31,976 bases of DNA from Clostridiales bacterium (GCA_019421385.1 JAHZFK010000012.1:1-31976); one strand, 5' to 3'; positions 8,146-16,538 are shown, numbered from the stretch's first letter. Notes: generated by a model from the letters alone, not told the origin. A program made the numbers and translations.

Positions 8146-8994
8146 ATGGAGATCGGCTGGATTAGTCAGGAAAACCTAGTCTGCTTTCGTAGTTTACTGC
8201 TGCCCGATGTAGTGGCGGCGCTGGACAAGGGAGAACCGGTAACTGCATTGGGACTGAGCGAAGAAAAAATCGCCTGTGGTGCGGTTGCAGCATGGCTGCG
8301 GGGCGGAACGCTGGAGGTTCGTTCTCTCTATGTAGCGCCGGACTATCGGTGTCAAGGCGGCGGACGGTTGTTGCTGGACACCCTGATGGAGATTGCTGTG
8401 GGACAAGGGGAGATAGCAAACGTCAGCTATACCAGCACGCGTTCTGACCATGATACCCTGCCTCCTTTTTTGACGGCTTTGGGATTTGAGCGGCAGGAGG
8501 TGTCGGAGAACCTTTACTGTTTGACGGTTGGGGAGTTGGCGCAGTCGCGCTTTTTTGATGGCGTTACGTCCGCGCCCAGCGGTGCGGTCACATTTGCCGA
8601 GCTGCCCCGCGTTGCGCTGGCATCTGCTTATAGGGAAGCGGTTGCCAAGGGGGAGGATTATCTGCCTTTTTCCTTGACTGATCCCGGCGTGGATGCACGG
8701 ATTAGCGTTGCCGTGCCGGACAAAAACGGCATACGGGCTTTTGCGGCGTTTACCGCTCCAGAACCCGGGCGGATCGAGTTGGCTTGGGTTCAAAGCAGTC
8801 GGTCGCAGGATATGCCGTTGTTGCTTCATGCCGCATATGCGCGCGTGCGGGAGCACTATCCGCCTGAAACGGTGCTGACCATTCAGGCCATCAGCTCGGC
8901 TTCGGAAGCGCTGGTTGCAGCGCTCCTGCCACAGTCCCGGCCTATTTCACACACCTATATACGCGCGATCCCTACAGATAGGAGGAGTATCTAA
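8146..8994 (+). CDS. GNAT-family acetyltransferase (paralogue A)
   Basis: A 282-residue protein whose N-terminal half (about 1-135) is a GNAT acyl-CoA-dependent N-acetyltransferase domain. The core is VRSLYVAPDYRCQGGGRLLL, whose Gln/Gly-rich end forms the acetyl-CoA pyrophosphate loop. The C-terminal half (about 145-282) is a more diverged, possibly GNAT-like or binding domain. The start at 8146 is preferred over an in-frame ATG at 8104 because AGGAGG lies at 8131-8136 and the paralogue encoded at 15413 begins at the matching residue (MEV versus MEI). The next gene starts 1 nt after its stop, so the pair is co-translated. The same pairing of GNAT and cargo-like gene recurs at 14222-16267, hinting that the enzyme modifies the neighbouring protein. 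The substrate is unknown. Confidence 0.83.
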   Translation: MEIGWISQENLVCFRSLLLPDVVAALDKGEPVTALGLSEEKIACGAVAAWLRGGTLEVRSLYVAPDYRCQGGGRLLLDTLMEIAVGQGEIANVSYTSTRSDHDTLPPFLTALGFERQEVSENLYCLTVGELAQSRFFDGVTSAPSGAVTFAELPRVALASAYREAVAKGEDYLPFSLTDPGVDARISVAVPDKNGIRAFAAFTAPEPGRIELAWVQSSRSQDMPLLLHAAYARVREHYPPETVLTIQAISSASEALVAALLPQSRPISHTYIRAIPTDRRSI

Positions 8995-8995
8995 A

Positions 8996-11533
8996 ATGTG
9001 CAAGCCAAATGACCAGCTCCAGATACAGCGTACAGCGGAGCCGCTTCAGATACAGACGCAGGAGCCGGAGCAGATTCAGCAGCAGTTTGCGCCCCAGATG
9101 ATACAGCTGGAACCGCAGATGGCGCAGACCGAGACTGCCGAGCGCCAGCAGGAGATGGAGCAGAACGCTGCTTTGCGCGCACAGATGCAGAGTCAGCTTC
9201 CTGCGGCGCTGGCGCAGGATGTCGCTCCTGGCGCGCCCATACAAGAGCAAGCCCCTGCCAAACGAAGCTGGAAGCAGCGCCGGAAAGACAAAAAACATGC
9301 TGCAATAGCCCGCCAGAGCTGTCCGGAGGGCACTGCTGTGACCTATGATATGGTAACCCCGCTTCAGGCGCTGTGCCAGCGGCAGGATCAAACCATGCAC
9401 GATCATGCCAGCGGAAGAAGCGATGTGGATGTGCGCGTGCTGCGCACCTTTTCGACGGGGTATATCCTCGACAAAAAAGGGAAACCCGCCACCAAGGCGG
9501 ATGCTGCGGCCAAGGAGGCGGACGACCGGTTCTTCGCAGACTATTGCTCGAAGGATGTCAAGCGCCGCAAGCCCCATCTGGAACGGATGGTAAATGAGTT
9601 GGTGTCGGTACAATTTACCCCTGATATGCTTTCCGAGGACAACATGCGTGCGAACATAGTCGAGCTGAAGCTTCTGGCAGACAAAATGGTGTACATGGAG
9701 AACGTGATGAAAGATCCGGTCAATAAGCCGTTTTTCGATCAGCTCGACCCGATCAAGAAAGACACGTTGGAGGCCGGTTTCCAGAAGATCTTCCTGCCCT
9801 TTGTGGGCGCGCTGTCCGCCCGGTGTGATAAAAACGGGGTGGACTACAACCGGATGGCCTACTATCACGACGCAACACCGATCGAGGACGGCCGGATGCG
9901 GGACGGCGCGATGCAGCAGAGCTATCGAGATTCCATCGGGGCATACCAGCAGGAGGTAGCGGCTTGTACGGCTAAATGGGTACGAAGGGCTGCTGTAGAT
10001 TACGCTGAGAGGATGCAGGGAGGCAAGGCCGCGCTGGAACGCATCAAAAACGATCCCAGTCTGGGGCTGAGACCGGAGGATATGAACTCCCAGTATGTCA
10101 CGCGGAGCATCACGATTCTCAAAGCTGGAGAGGAGAACGACGAGGAAAATATTCAGATTTTGAAAACGTCAGTGCAGGTTGGTGCGGTGTTCAAGGCGAA
10201 AGGGAAGCCTGACGAGGAACTGTATGACCGCGCAAGGGAGTTGGCCGCCAGCCGTGTCAGCAAGGTGTTGGACTGCGATGTGGATGGATTGGCTGGTCTT
10301 CCCGACGAGGAACTGCTCGTCCGCGCGCCTGAGCTGAACGCCCTGTCGATGGATAGCATGTTCGTGGATGATCTGATGAAACTGAACCATCCGGTACAGG
10401 AGTGGAACACAAATGATCCCATGACGCTTAAGGACGATCTGGTGGGTCAGCGTGCACGTGAATACTCGTATAAGGTGTCCATGCTCCGCGGACTAGCCGA
10501 GCGCGCCAGGGGGTTGGCTTTGTTGCGGCAGGGGCAGTTTGGCCCATTACCGCCGGAGGCGTGCCTCTCCGATGCGGAGCGTCAGAAGTTGGGCGGAAAG
10601 AGCATCGCTGAGTTTGCAGCCCAGCGGGAGCAGGTGGGCGCACGGCAGATGGAGAGCGCGAGGGAAAAATATCGAGTGCTAACCGATCCTAGCACGCCGG
10701 AATTCAAGAAATGGCTTGAGAGTCTGATCGTGAAAGGCGCGCATCAGAAAAGTGTTCACAGCATGAAATTCAATGCGGTTGTGAATGAACTGGAAGATGA
10801 GCAGATACCGGAGAACGAAGAACTCATGAAACGGATAAGGAACAAACCGTATTTCAGCTTGGCGTACAGCGAGGAAGAATTGAAAGCCAATAATCAGCCT
10901 AAAAATATTGGAGAGCCGATTTTTCGCAGTTTTGAAAGCTTTATATCGCTTAGAGCGACGCAAAAGCTGCTCACGCCAGAGGCGTTCCGCACAATGGTAC
11001 TTCAGCTGGGTGCGGGAGGGGGCATGACCCATGCAGCACCAGAGGAAGAACGAGAGACAGCCGTTCAGGAAAACAAAAAGGGACTTGCCACCTATAAAGA
11101 GGTTTTGCGCGCTCAGTACGATATGATCGAGCGGAAATATGGCGATAAATTGGAGCGGCTGGATTTTGAGGAGGTGTGCGACCATTTCACGGATATGGCG
11201 CAGGACTTCTGTGACGTTCAAGTGCATCTGAATATGGCTACCAAATATCCGGATCTGTTTGATCCGGATGATCCGGCGGATACGCTGCTGCGGGAGCGCA
11301 TCCAGTATTACGGCATTTTGGGAAATACGGCACTGGGAACCTTGTTTATACGGTATGCAGGTCGCACCGCTGAGGATCAGCAAAAAGTCGTTCAAGCGAA
11401 CCTTCAGGATTCGGAGTGTAGAGAAGGACGAAACTTTTTGCAGGCGGAACATGCTGACTTCCATCGTGAGTTTATCGACTGGAAGCAGGATGTTCATATT
11501 CCAGAGGGCATGGGAGACGGCGCGGCTGGTTAA
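8996..11533 (+). CDS. Large unknown protein with disordered Gln-rich N-terminus (candidate injection-system cargo)
   Basis: An 845-residue protein that I do not recognise. Residues 1-86 are strongly Gln/Glu/Pro-rich and low in hydrophobics, so probably disordered, with repeated Leu-Gln-Ile-Gln and Ile-Gln steps. Residues 89-101 form a basic patch (KRSWKQRRKDKKH). The rest looks like a long, mostly helical, soluble region without signal peptide or membrane helix; no catalytic signature is visible. The start at 8996 follows GGAGGAG one base after the GNAT stop; an upstream in-frame ATG at 8915 lies inside the GNAT gene and lacks a ribosome site. A polar, disordered N-terminus is known from some eCIS cargo, where it directs loading. 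Together with the nearby AAA+ ATPase and DUF4157 genes this suggests cargo, but that is inference. Confidence 0.75.
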   Translation: MCKPNDQLQIQRTAEPLQIQTQEPEQIQQQFAPQMIQLEPQMAQTETAERQQEMEQNAALRAQMQSQLPAALAQDVAPGAPIQEQAPAKRSWKQRRKDKKHAAIARQSCPEGTAVTYDMVTPLQALCQRQDQTMHDHASGRSDVDVRVLRTFSTGYILDKKGKPATKADAAAKEADDRFFADYCSKDVKRRKPHLERMVNELVSVQFTPDMLSEDNMRANIVELKLLADKMVYMENVMKDPVNKPFFDQLDPIKKDTLEAGFQKIFLPFVGALSARCDKNGVDYNRMAYYHDATPIEDGRMRDGAMQQSYRDSIGAYQQEVAACTAKWVRRAAVDYAERMQGGKAALERIKNDPSLGLRPEDMNSQYVTRSITILKAGEENDEENIQILKTSVQVGAVFKAKGKPDEELYDRARELAASRVSKVLDCDVDGLAGLPDEELLVRAPELNALSMDSMFVDDLMKLNHPVQEWNTNDPMTLKDDLVGQRAREYSYKVSMLRGLAERARGLALLRQGQFGPLPPEACLSDAERQKLGGKSIAEFAAQREQVGARQMESAREKYRVLTDPSTPEFKKWLESLIVKGAHQKSVHSMKFNAVVNELEDEQIPENEELMKRIRNKPYFSLAYSEEELKANNQPKNIGEPIFRSFESFISLRATQKLLTPEAFRTMVLQLGAGGGMTHAAPEEERETAVQENKKGLATYKEVLRAQYDMIERKYGDKLERLDFEEVCDHFTDMAQDFCDVQVHLNMATKYPDLFDPDDPADTLLRERIQYYGILGNTALGTLFIRYAGRTAEDQQKVVQANLQDSECREGRNFLQAEHADFHREFIDWKQDVHIPEGMGDGAAG

Positions 11534-11561
11534 ACAAGCGATTATTGATAAAAATGAATTG

Positions 11562-11596
11562 GCAGGGCGGGCGCAGTTTTACTGCGCCCGCCCTGC
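11562..11596. terminator. Strong GC-rich hairpin between convergent genes
   Basis: A perfect 15-bp inverted repeat (11562-11576 and 11582-11596, arm GCAGGGCGGGCGCAG) with a 5-nt loop, placed between the 845-residue protein gene and the minus-strand ATPase. There is no immediate T-run on the plus side, and only a loose T-rich stretch (CATTTTTAT) on the minus side. It may act as a 3-prime-end stabiliser or a weak terminator in both directions. Confidence 0.6.
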
Positions 11597-11740
11597 ATAC
11601 AAATCTCGGTATGTCTGTTTTACCCAGCAAGAGATTCCTTTGAATGCTATTGGAGTGTATAGCCAAAGGGGTTGAGACTCGCAGCAGACAAAGACATAAC
11701 ACCACATGACAGTATTTAAGAAGGTCACAAGATATTGTCA

Positions 11741-13861
11741 TTAAAATAGCTCATGCTCCATCAGTACACGTCCAGTCTTGTTGTATTCGTCGCGCACCGC
11801 CTGGGTCAAGTGGTAACGTGTAATCGAGGTGCCATCTGCGGCAGCCAAAAACGCTGCTGCCACCGCCACATTTTTGATGGAACTGCCTGACAATTCAAAA
11901 CGCTCTGCAAAGGAGTCCAGATTAACATTCTTCAGCGGAGCGGTATCAGGAAAAACACTTTTCCAAATCTGTTTTCTGGTTTCTACATTGGGTAATGCAA
12001 TATTCACCATAAAACTAATGCGTCGTTTAAATGCGTTGTCAAAGTTTTGCACTGCATTAGAGGCTAAAATGGAGATACCATTGTGTGCTTCCATACGCTG
12101 AAGTAAATAAGCAGTTTCCACATTGGCGTATTTGTCTTTAGAGTCGGAGATGTCGGTGCGCTTGGAAAAAAGTGCATCTGCTTCATCAAAAAACAATATG
12201 GCATTGGAATCTTTGGCTGCATCGAACAGTTCAGCCAGTTTTTTTTCTGTCTCGCCAATATACTTATCCATTACACGAGAAAGATCTACCCGATAGGCAT
12301 CCAAACCGAATTCGCGCGCCAAAACTTGTGCAGTCATTGTTTTGCCGGTTCCTGGCGGGCCATAGAGCAACACGGATACCCCTTTTCCATAAGGAAGTTT
12401 TCGATCAAATCCCCATTCCTCGTTCACCTTCCATCGGTAACGGATGCGGTCACAAATTTTGCGGAGAAGGGAAATGGTTGCCTCGTCCAGCATCAGATCT
12501 TCCCATCCAAAGGAGGGGGTAAGGGGGTCGCTTAGTCCCAGAAGTTTGGGTGAGCAGAGCTGTCGCACGCCTTGGGCGATTGCTTCGGTATGTATGACCT
12601 GTTCTCTTCGAGATATCTCTTCCATTTCTGCAGTGGAAAGTGCCCAACGAATCTTTCCTGGAGCCAACGAGTAGATATTGGCAAGGTGGGAAGGCATTGT
12701 ATCTTGCGCCAATGGAAGTTCGCATTCTTTGGAGAAGTTCTGCCAGAACAGTTGCTGTTCTCGAATCGTATAGGGAGGAATTTGAAGACAAAGAACTCTG
12801 AAATCCGAATCGTAGGGAAGTTCAAGGGGATGATCGACACACAATGCTAAAAAGGGAACTGTGTTTTTGAAGAATTGCAGCATCCATACGGCAAGGTTCG
12901 CCTGTTCCCGTCCGGAACTTCCGGCAAAATCAAATCGGTACAGCGCAGGGATTGCCTGATTGAGCCAGCACCATGACAGCGCGGCCTCCAAAGCAGATTT
13001 CCACTCTTCATGTGCCAGTGCAGACAGGCATTCGCAGTCAATGCATAACACATCATAACCACTTTGACTCGCCAAATATTGCAGTGTAAAGCGGCGGCCG
13101 GAGTGTCGGGCACCGCAAATTTGTAGTAAACCTGTTTTCGTGTGTTCTGCTTTGAGGAAGTATTCTGCAAAAGCTACGGCCTGTTGACACATCGCTTCAT
13201 TTGTCAGGGGCGTTGTCTGCTTATGCGCGGATAGCACTGTACATGCCAACGACAGAGAGTCGGGCAGGAAGCGTGTCTTAGAAAGGAACATAAGGGCAGG
13301 CTGCCTTAGAATTAGTGTGCGAGAAAGCGCCTGTGCACCGCCTTGCCGCTCCGTTGCTGGTTGAGCCAGAATATAGCGGTTGAGTGGGTGCTGTCTGTTA
13401 CATAGACTGAATAGCGTTTCCTCGTCCAGTGAGGCAACCAAACCGAATAGGTCAGCGGCCAATCCTAAAGTGGCACTGCGTTCCTGAGCATCATCCTGAA
13501 GAAAGGCGAACACCCTTTCATATTTGCGGTTCATCTCCGGCGCAATTGCCAGAAGCAGGACAAGCTGTTGAAAATCGTTTGCGTGCAGGCGGAGAAATAA
13601 TTCAGCCACCGGATCTTTCGACTGCACCATTTTTTCCTGCAAACAACGCAGTCGGCTCAGAAACCCACTTTGGGGCACTACGGATGTCTGACCGGAAAGT
13701 GCCAGCGCAACCTGAGATTCCGGAATCACAATCCCGCGTCCTTGAAAGGCACCGGGACACTGCGCCTGCTGAATGGAAAGGTAAGTTGAACAAAGTCCAT
13801 CAAGCCAGCTTAGATAATCGTCCAGAAGAGAAGTTGGGGCGCATTCCTGAGCATCATACAT
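11741..13861 (-). CDS. Two-module AAA+ ATPase of the eCIS-associated type
   Basis: A 706-residue ATPase. The C-terminal AAA+ module (about 455-706) is complete: Walker A GPPGTGKT (501-508), Walker B ILFFDE (555-560), a sensor region LASNAVQNFDNAFKRR and a C-terminal helical lid. Upstream, about 240-440, lies a second P-loop-like module with a decayed Walker A (GARHSGRR at 250-257, Lys and Thr replaced by Arg), so it probably does not hydrolyse ATP. The N-terminal 230 residues look helical. This layout is characteristic of the ATPases encoded in extracellular contractile injection system clusters (Afp15/PVC15 type), thought to help assembly or cargo handling. The minus-strand ATG follows AGAGGTGA. 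It sits divergently from the DUF4157 gene. GC content is lower than in the flanks, suggesting transfer. Confidence 0.87.
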   Translation of the reverse strand: MYDAQECAPTSLLDDYLSWLDGLCSTYLSIQQAQCPGAFQGRGIVIPESQVALALSGQTSVVPQSGFLSRLRCLQEKMVQSKDPVAELFLRLHANDFQQLVLLLAIAPEMNRKYERVFAFLQDDAQERSATLGLAADLFGLVASLDEETLFSLCNRQHPLNRYILAQPATERQGGAQALSRTLILRQPALMFLSKTRFLPDSLSLACTVLSAHKQTTPLTNEAMCQQAVAFAEYFLKAEHTKTGLLQICGARHSGRRFTLQYLASQSGYDVLCIDCECLSALAHEEWKSALEAALSWCWLNQAIPALYRFDFAGSSGREQANLAVWMLQFFKNTVPFLALCVDHPLELPYDSDFRVLCLQIPPYTIREQQLFWQNFSKECELPLAQDTMPSHLANIYSLAPGKIRWALSTAEMEEISRREQVIHTEAIAQGVRQLCSPKLLGLSDPLTPSFGWEDLMLDEATISLLRKICDRIRYRWKVNEEWGFDRKLPYGKGVSVLLYGPPGTGKTMTAQVLAREFGLDAYRVDLSRVMDKYIGETEKKLAELFDAAKDSNAILFFDEADALFSKRTDISDSKDKYANVETAYLLQRMEAHNGISILASNAVQNFDNAFKRRISFMVNIALPNVETRKQIWKSVFPDTAPLKNVNLDSFAERFELSGSSIKNVAVAAAFLAAADGTSITRYHLTQAVRDEYNKTGRVLMEHELF

Positions 13862-13892
13862 AGTTGGTCACCTCTTTTGTAATTCCAACTTT

Positions 13893-13921
13893 ATTTTGAC
13901 ATGTCGTATCTCGTTCGTCAA
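13893..13921 (-). promoter_or_regulatory. Putative promoter of the AAA+ ATPase
   Basis: Read on the minus strand: TTGACG (13916-13921), exactly 17 nt, then CAAAAT (13893-13898). It is about 32 nt upstream of the ATPase start codon. The -35 is good and the -10 moderate. Confidence 0.42.
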
Positions 13922-14221
13922 TGCGTTTTACAGTATCTTAAACTTCTAAAGATTGTCTAAAAAAAGCCAAGCATGGAGGGCATGTCTCTTTACATCACAT
14001 GGAAAATGGAATATGATAAACACATCCCAAATGATCGGTTTCGTTGAGCGAGAATACAATAATCGTGCTTACTTTTGGAAAATCAATCGAGTAAAGAAAA
14101 ACGCCAATAGCCAATTTTTGATGCTGTATACAGAGTACACTTTTCTTTGCAGTTCAGCATCAAACCCTTGGAGATGGGGTTTATTACCATTACTCACTGT
14201 TAATTATAAGGAGGCGTCCTG
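13922..14221. other. AT-rich divergent intergenic region
   Basis: About 300 bp of AT-rich DNA between the divergent ATPase and DUF4157 genes. It ends with a strong ribosome site (AAGGAGG, 14208-14214) for the latter. A small hairpin (AAACCC at 14162-14167 with GGGTTT at 14177-14182) lies shortly before it. An open frame starting at TTG 13953 has no ribosome site, and I do not regard it as a gene. No convincing plus-strand promoter was found. Confidence 0.5.
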
Positions 14222-15358
14222 ATGAGTCACAGCAAATTACTTCTTCCTGATAAAGAGCCCCAAAAGCATGGTAACGACACTTCTACGGAAGCGCTGCTCC
14301 GGAAGCGTAATGGTCTTGGAAATCAGGATCTTCTCGCTGCTCTGGGGTCTCCCAAGGCAATGCCCGAATCGGTGAAGGTCAGTATGGAAAAAAGCTTAGG
14401 ATCAGATTTTTCCAATGTTCGTCTGTATGAAAGTTCGCTGGTAGAGCAAGCTGGAGCTCAAGCGGCCGCATCGGGAAACCATGTGGCCTTTGCACCGGGA
14501 AAGATGGACTTCCATTCTCAAGCGGGTCTGGAACTGCTCGGACACGAGCTTTCTCATGTGGTTTCACAGAGGCGAGGAGAAGTTTCTGGAAGCGGCCTGG
14601 TTCATAATTCATCATTGGAGCACAAGGCAGATGCGGACGGTCTTCGGGCGATGAGCGCTTTCGATGCAGACTTGGGCAGCGATTTGACTCCCATCAATGT
14701 TGGACCCGCACCTGTTTCATCTGCAGGACCGATTCAGGCAAAAAAGAAGAAAAGCGCAGGAGAACGTTTCATCGAGGGGTTTGATGATCTTGATTTGGCG
14801 CAGCAGGTAACCGCTGCGCGTAATATGGCAGTAATAGGAAGCTTTTCAGGATACGATGGATATGATGAATCAGAACACAATGCGTACATAGCCCGGATGA
14901 AGACGGTACCTCCTGAGTTTATGGATGAATTGCTCAGACAGCAAATAGCGGATGCGCAGGGGCTTGTTGATGCCAAACAGTCCAGAATAAATGATATGGG
15001 CATGACAGAAGACGAGGCGACCTTCAAAACAAAATATTCTCATGAGGCGATGCTGTTTCAAGGATATTCTTCTCTGGCAAAAGATATATCTATGAGAGCT
15101 GGAAACGAAAATGCTCTTTTATATTATATGGAGCAGAGTAGGCAATTGCTTCGGGAACAACCCGAACTCCGCCAGATCGTGAAAGCGGCTCAGGAAGGTA
15201 TCTTAAGTGGTAACGAAAGATGGGGAGATGCTCCTGAAAATTCAGATGAAGCAAAATTCATTCAAAATGCTTCGGAAGATATGACAAAGACATTTGTGAA
15301 AAATTGGAAACGCCCGCAGAAAAGATCGATCTGGCAGAGGCTGTTTCATAGGAAGTAG
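14222..15358 (+). CDS. DUF4157-domain putative zinc metallopeptidase, eCIS-type cargo
   Basis: A 378-residue protein. Residues about 45-145 form a DUF4157 domain: MPESVKVSMEKSLGSDFSNV, the AFAPGKMDF strand, then GHELSHVVSQ carrying the zincin motif HELSH (108-112), with a downstream acidic LEHKADADG (about 132-140) as likely third metal ligand. DUF4157 is strongly associated with eCIS loci, where it is found on toxins and effectors. Residues about 165-175 are a PIQAKKKK linker. The C-terminal 200 residues are helical, end in a very basic tail (RPQKRSIWQRLFHRK) and match nothing I recognise. No signal peptide is present, as expected for eCIS cargo. AAGGAGG precedes the ATG. It is followed by a GNAT gene and is divergent from the ATPase. 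The C-terminal function is open. Confidence 0.82.
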   Translation: MSHSKLLLPDKEPQKHGNDTSTEALLRKRNGLGNQDLLAALGSPKAMPESVKVSMEKSLGSDFSNVRLYESSLVEQAGAQAAASGNHVAFAPGKMDFHSQAGLELLGHELSHVVSQRRGEVSGSGLVHNSSLEHKADADGLRAMSAFDADLGSDLTPINVGPAPVSSAGPIQAKKKKSAGERFIEGFDDLDLAQQVTAARNMAVIGSFSGYDGYDESEHNAYIARMKTVPPEFMDELLRQQIADAQGLVDAKQSRINDMGMTEDEATFKTKYSHEAMLFQGYSSLAKDISMRAGNENALLYYMEQSRQLLREQPELRQIVKAAQEGILSGNERWGDAPENSDEAKFIQNASEDMTKTFVKNWKRPQKRSIWQRLFHRK

Positions 15359-15362
15359 AAAT

Positions 15363-15422
15363 ATGCAAAAGGGAGGAAACAGGCCGTTTGATAGAGTGCG
15401 GCTGTTAGCAGTATGGAAGTAA
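15363..15422 (+). CDS. Possible 19-codon coupling peptide before GNAT B
   Basis: ATG at 15363, preceded by GGAAG at 15351-15355, opens a 19-residue frame that stops at 15420-15422, a few bases past the GNAT B start at 15413. GNAT B has no ribosome site of its own within the usual distance, so termination of this frame next to its ATG could allow re-initiation. The only strong Shine-Dalgarno sequence nearby (GGGAGG, 15371-15376) lies inside this short frame. This is a regulatory guess from layout alone. Confidence 0.3.
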   Translation: MQKGGNRPFDRVRLLAVWK

Positions 15423-16267
15423 CGATAAGGCGGCTTAATGTTGCCCTCCTTCCTGTGTTTCTGCCGTACCTCCTGCCGGAGGCAGCAGAGGCGATAGAGA
15501 TGGGAAGAGATGATATTATCGCCTTGGGGGCAGTCACAAATGCAAATCAGACCTGCGGCGCGGTTGTGGGAGAACTTTATGATGAAAGGCTGACCGTATT
15601 CAGCCTGTATGTGGATCCTGAAGTTCGCAGGCAAGGAGTGGGCGCTTTGCTGCTCGATTCCCTGTTGCAGCTCTATCCAGCGGCGAAGCCGATGGCCGCA
15701 TGGGTGTCACCGGAGGAGTCGTTTACGGAAATGGATGCTTTTTTTCAGGCAAGAGGATTTGCTGCCGCTCAGAATGAGGGTTTTGTTTACTGTTTGAACA
15801 CAGAAGATCTTCGTCATGTACCGGTTGTTCGTTGGGCTTTCTCTCCTACATTTCGGCCAGATAGAAATATCGTCCCCTTAGATGAATTGACGCAGGAAGA
15901 AAGGGAAGACTTGCTGTGTGATGCAAGCATAGCGCCTTCGCTGCGTTTAGGTGAACTGATAGACCGACTCTCTCCCGAATTAAGTGTGTGCTATCGCTAC
16001 AAGGGACGTATAGCTGCCTATTTTATTTGTGGAAAAACGGGCGCCAGAGAAATGGCAGTATTGGCTGCTGTGTCTCGTTCATGGGCACACCCAGCGGCTA
16101 TGCTTCAGATGATAACTGCTACCATTCATCGGGGTCTGGACTACTTTGGCGGTGATTTTCTCTGCTGGATAGAGGCTATCAACGGGGAAGCAGAGGAACT
16201 GGTTCGTGCAATTTCAGGTGGAACATACAGCCGATGGTTGATTGGCGAGACACAACAAAAGGATTAG
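15413..16267 (+). CDS. GNAT-family acetyltransferase (paralogue B)
   Basis: A 284-residue paralogue of the GNAT encoded at 8146-8994. The shared core is visible as FSLYVDPEVRRQGVGALLLD (paralogue A: RSLYVAPDYRCQGGGRLLLD), preceded by CGAV and followed by a Cys-Leu-containing strand at equivalent places (YCLNTEDL versus YCLTVGEL). The acetyl-CoA loop RRQGVG is canonical here. The C-terminal half is again a second, diverged domain of equal size. It follows the DUF4157 gene by 54 nt and is probably co-transcribed with it. The ATG at 15413 is supported by alignment of the N-terminus with paralogue A, but it lacks a nearby ribosome site, suggesting translational coupling. Likely to modify its cargo neighbour or the same target class; this is inference. 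Confidence 0.82.
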   Translation: MEVTIRRLNVALLPVFLPYLLPEAAEAIEMGRDDIIALGAVTNANQTCGAVVGELYDERLTVFSLYVDPEVRRQGVGALLLDSLLQLYPAAKPMAAWVSPEESFTEMDAFFQARGFAAAQNEGFVYCLNTEDLRHVPVVRWAFSPTFRPDRNIVPLDELTQEEREDLLCDASIAPSLRLGELIDRLSPELSVCYRYKGRIAAYFICGKTGAREMAVLAAVSRSWAHPAAMLQMITATIHRGLDYFGGDFLCWIEAINGEAEELVRAISGGTYSRWLIGETQQKD

Positions 16268-16538
16268 ATTCGGAATTCATAAAATGAATAAGATAAAATG
16301 CAGAATAACAATTTTTATGTTCTGTAATATTGTCGGTGCTGCCATGACGACTGGAAAAATTTTCTGAGTGGGATGGTGACGTTGCAGCGTGTGCCGCGTT
16401 GATTTTTGGTAGATTACTCAAGCGTGATTGTTGTTGTTTTCCCGACGTAGCCATTAAAAATGAAGAGCATGGCCGGAAGCGTATAAATCGAGTGATTACG
16501 GGTATGATAACAGCAAATCAACAAAGGAGGTCAAATCC
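16268..16538. other. AT-rich intergenic region with a possible sporulation-type promoter
   Basis: No gene is seen in this 271-bp stretch, which marks the right edge of the accessory island. Near its end, GTATA (16481-16485), 15 nt, then GGGTATGAT (16501-16509) resembles a forespore SigF/SigG-type promoter with one mismatch in the -10. TATGAT could alternatively serve as a vegetative -10 without a good -35. Confidence 0.3.

Noticed and set aside
13953..14221. 89-codon open frame before the DUF4157 gene
   Set aside because: It starts with TTG, has no ribosome site, unusual composition and no recognisable family. It lies in AT-rich intergenic DNA.
8996..15358. Phage origin of the accessory island
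   Set aside because: No terminase, portal, capsid, tail, lysis or integrase gene lies in this stretch, and the recombinase at 21194-22771 is separated from it by several ordinary operons.
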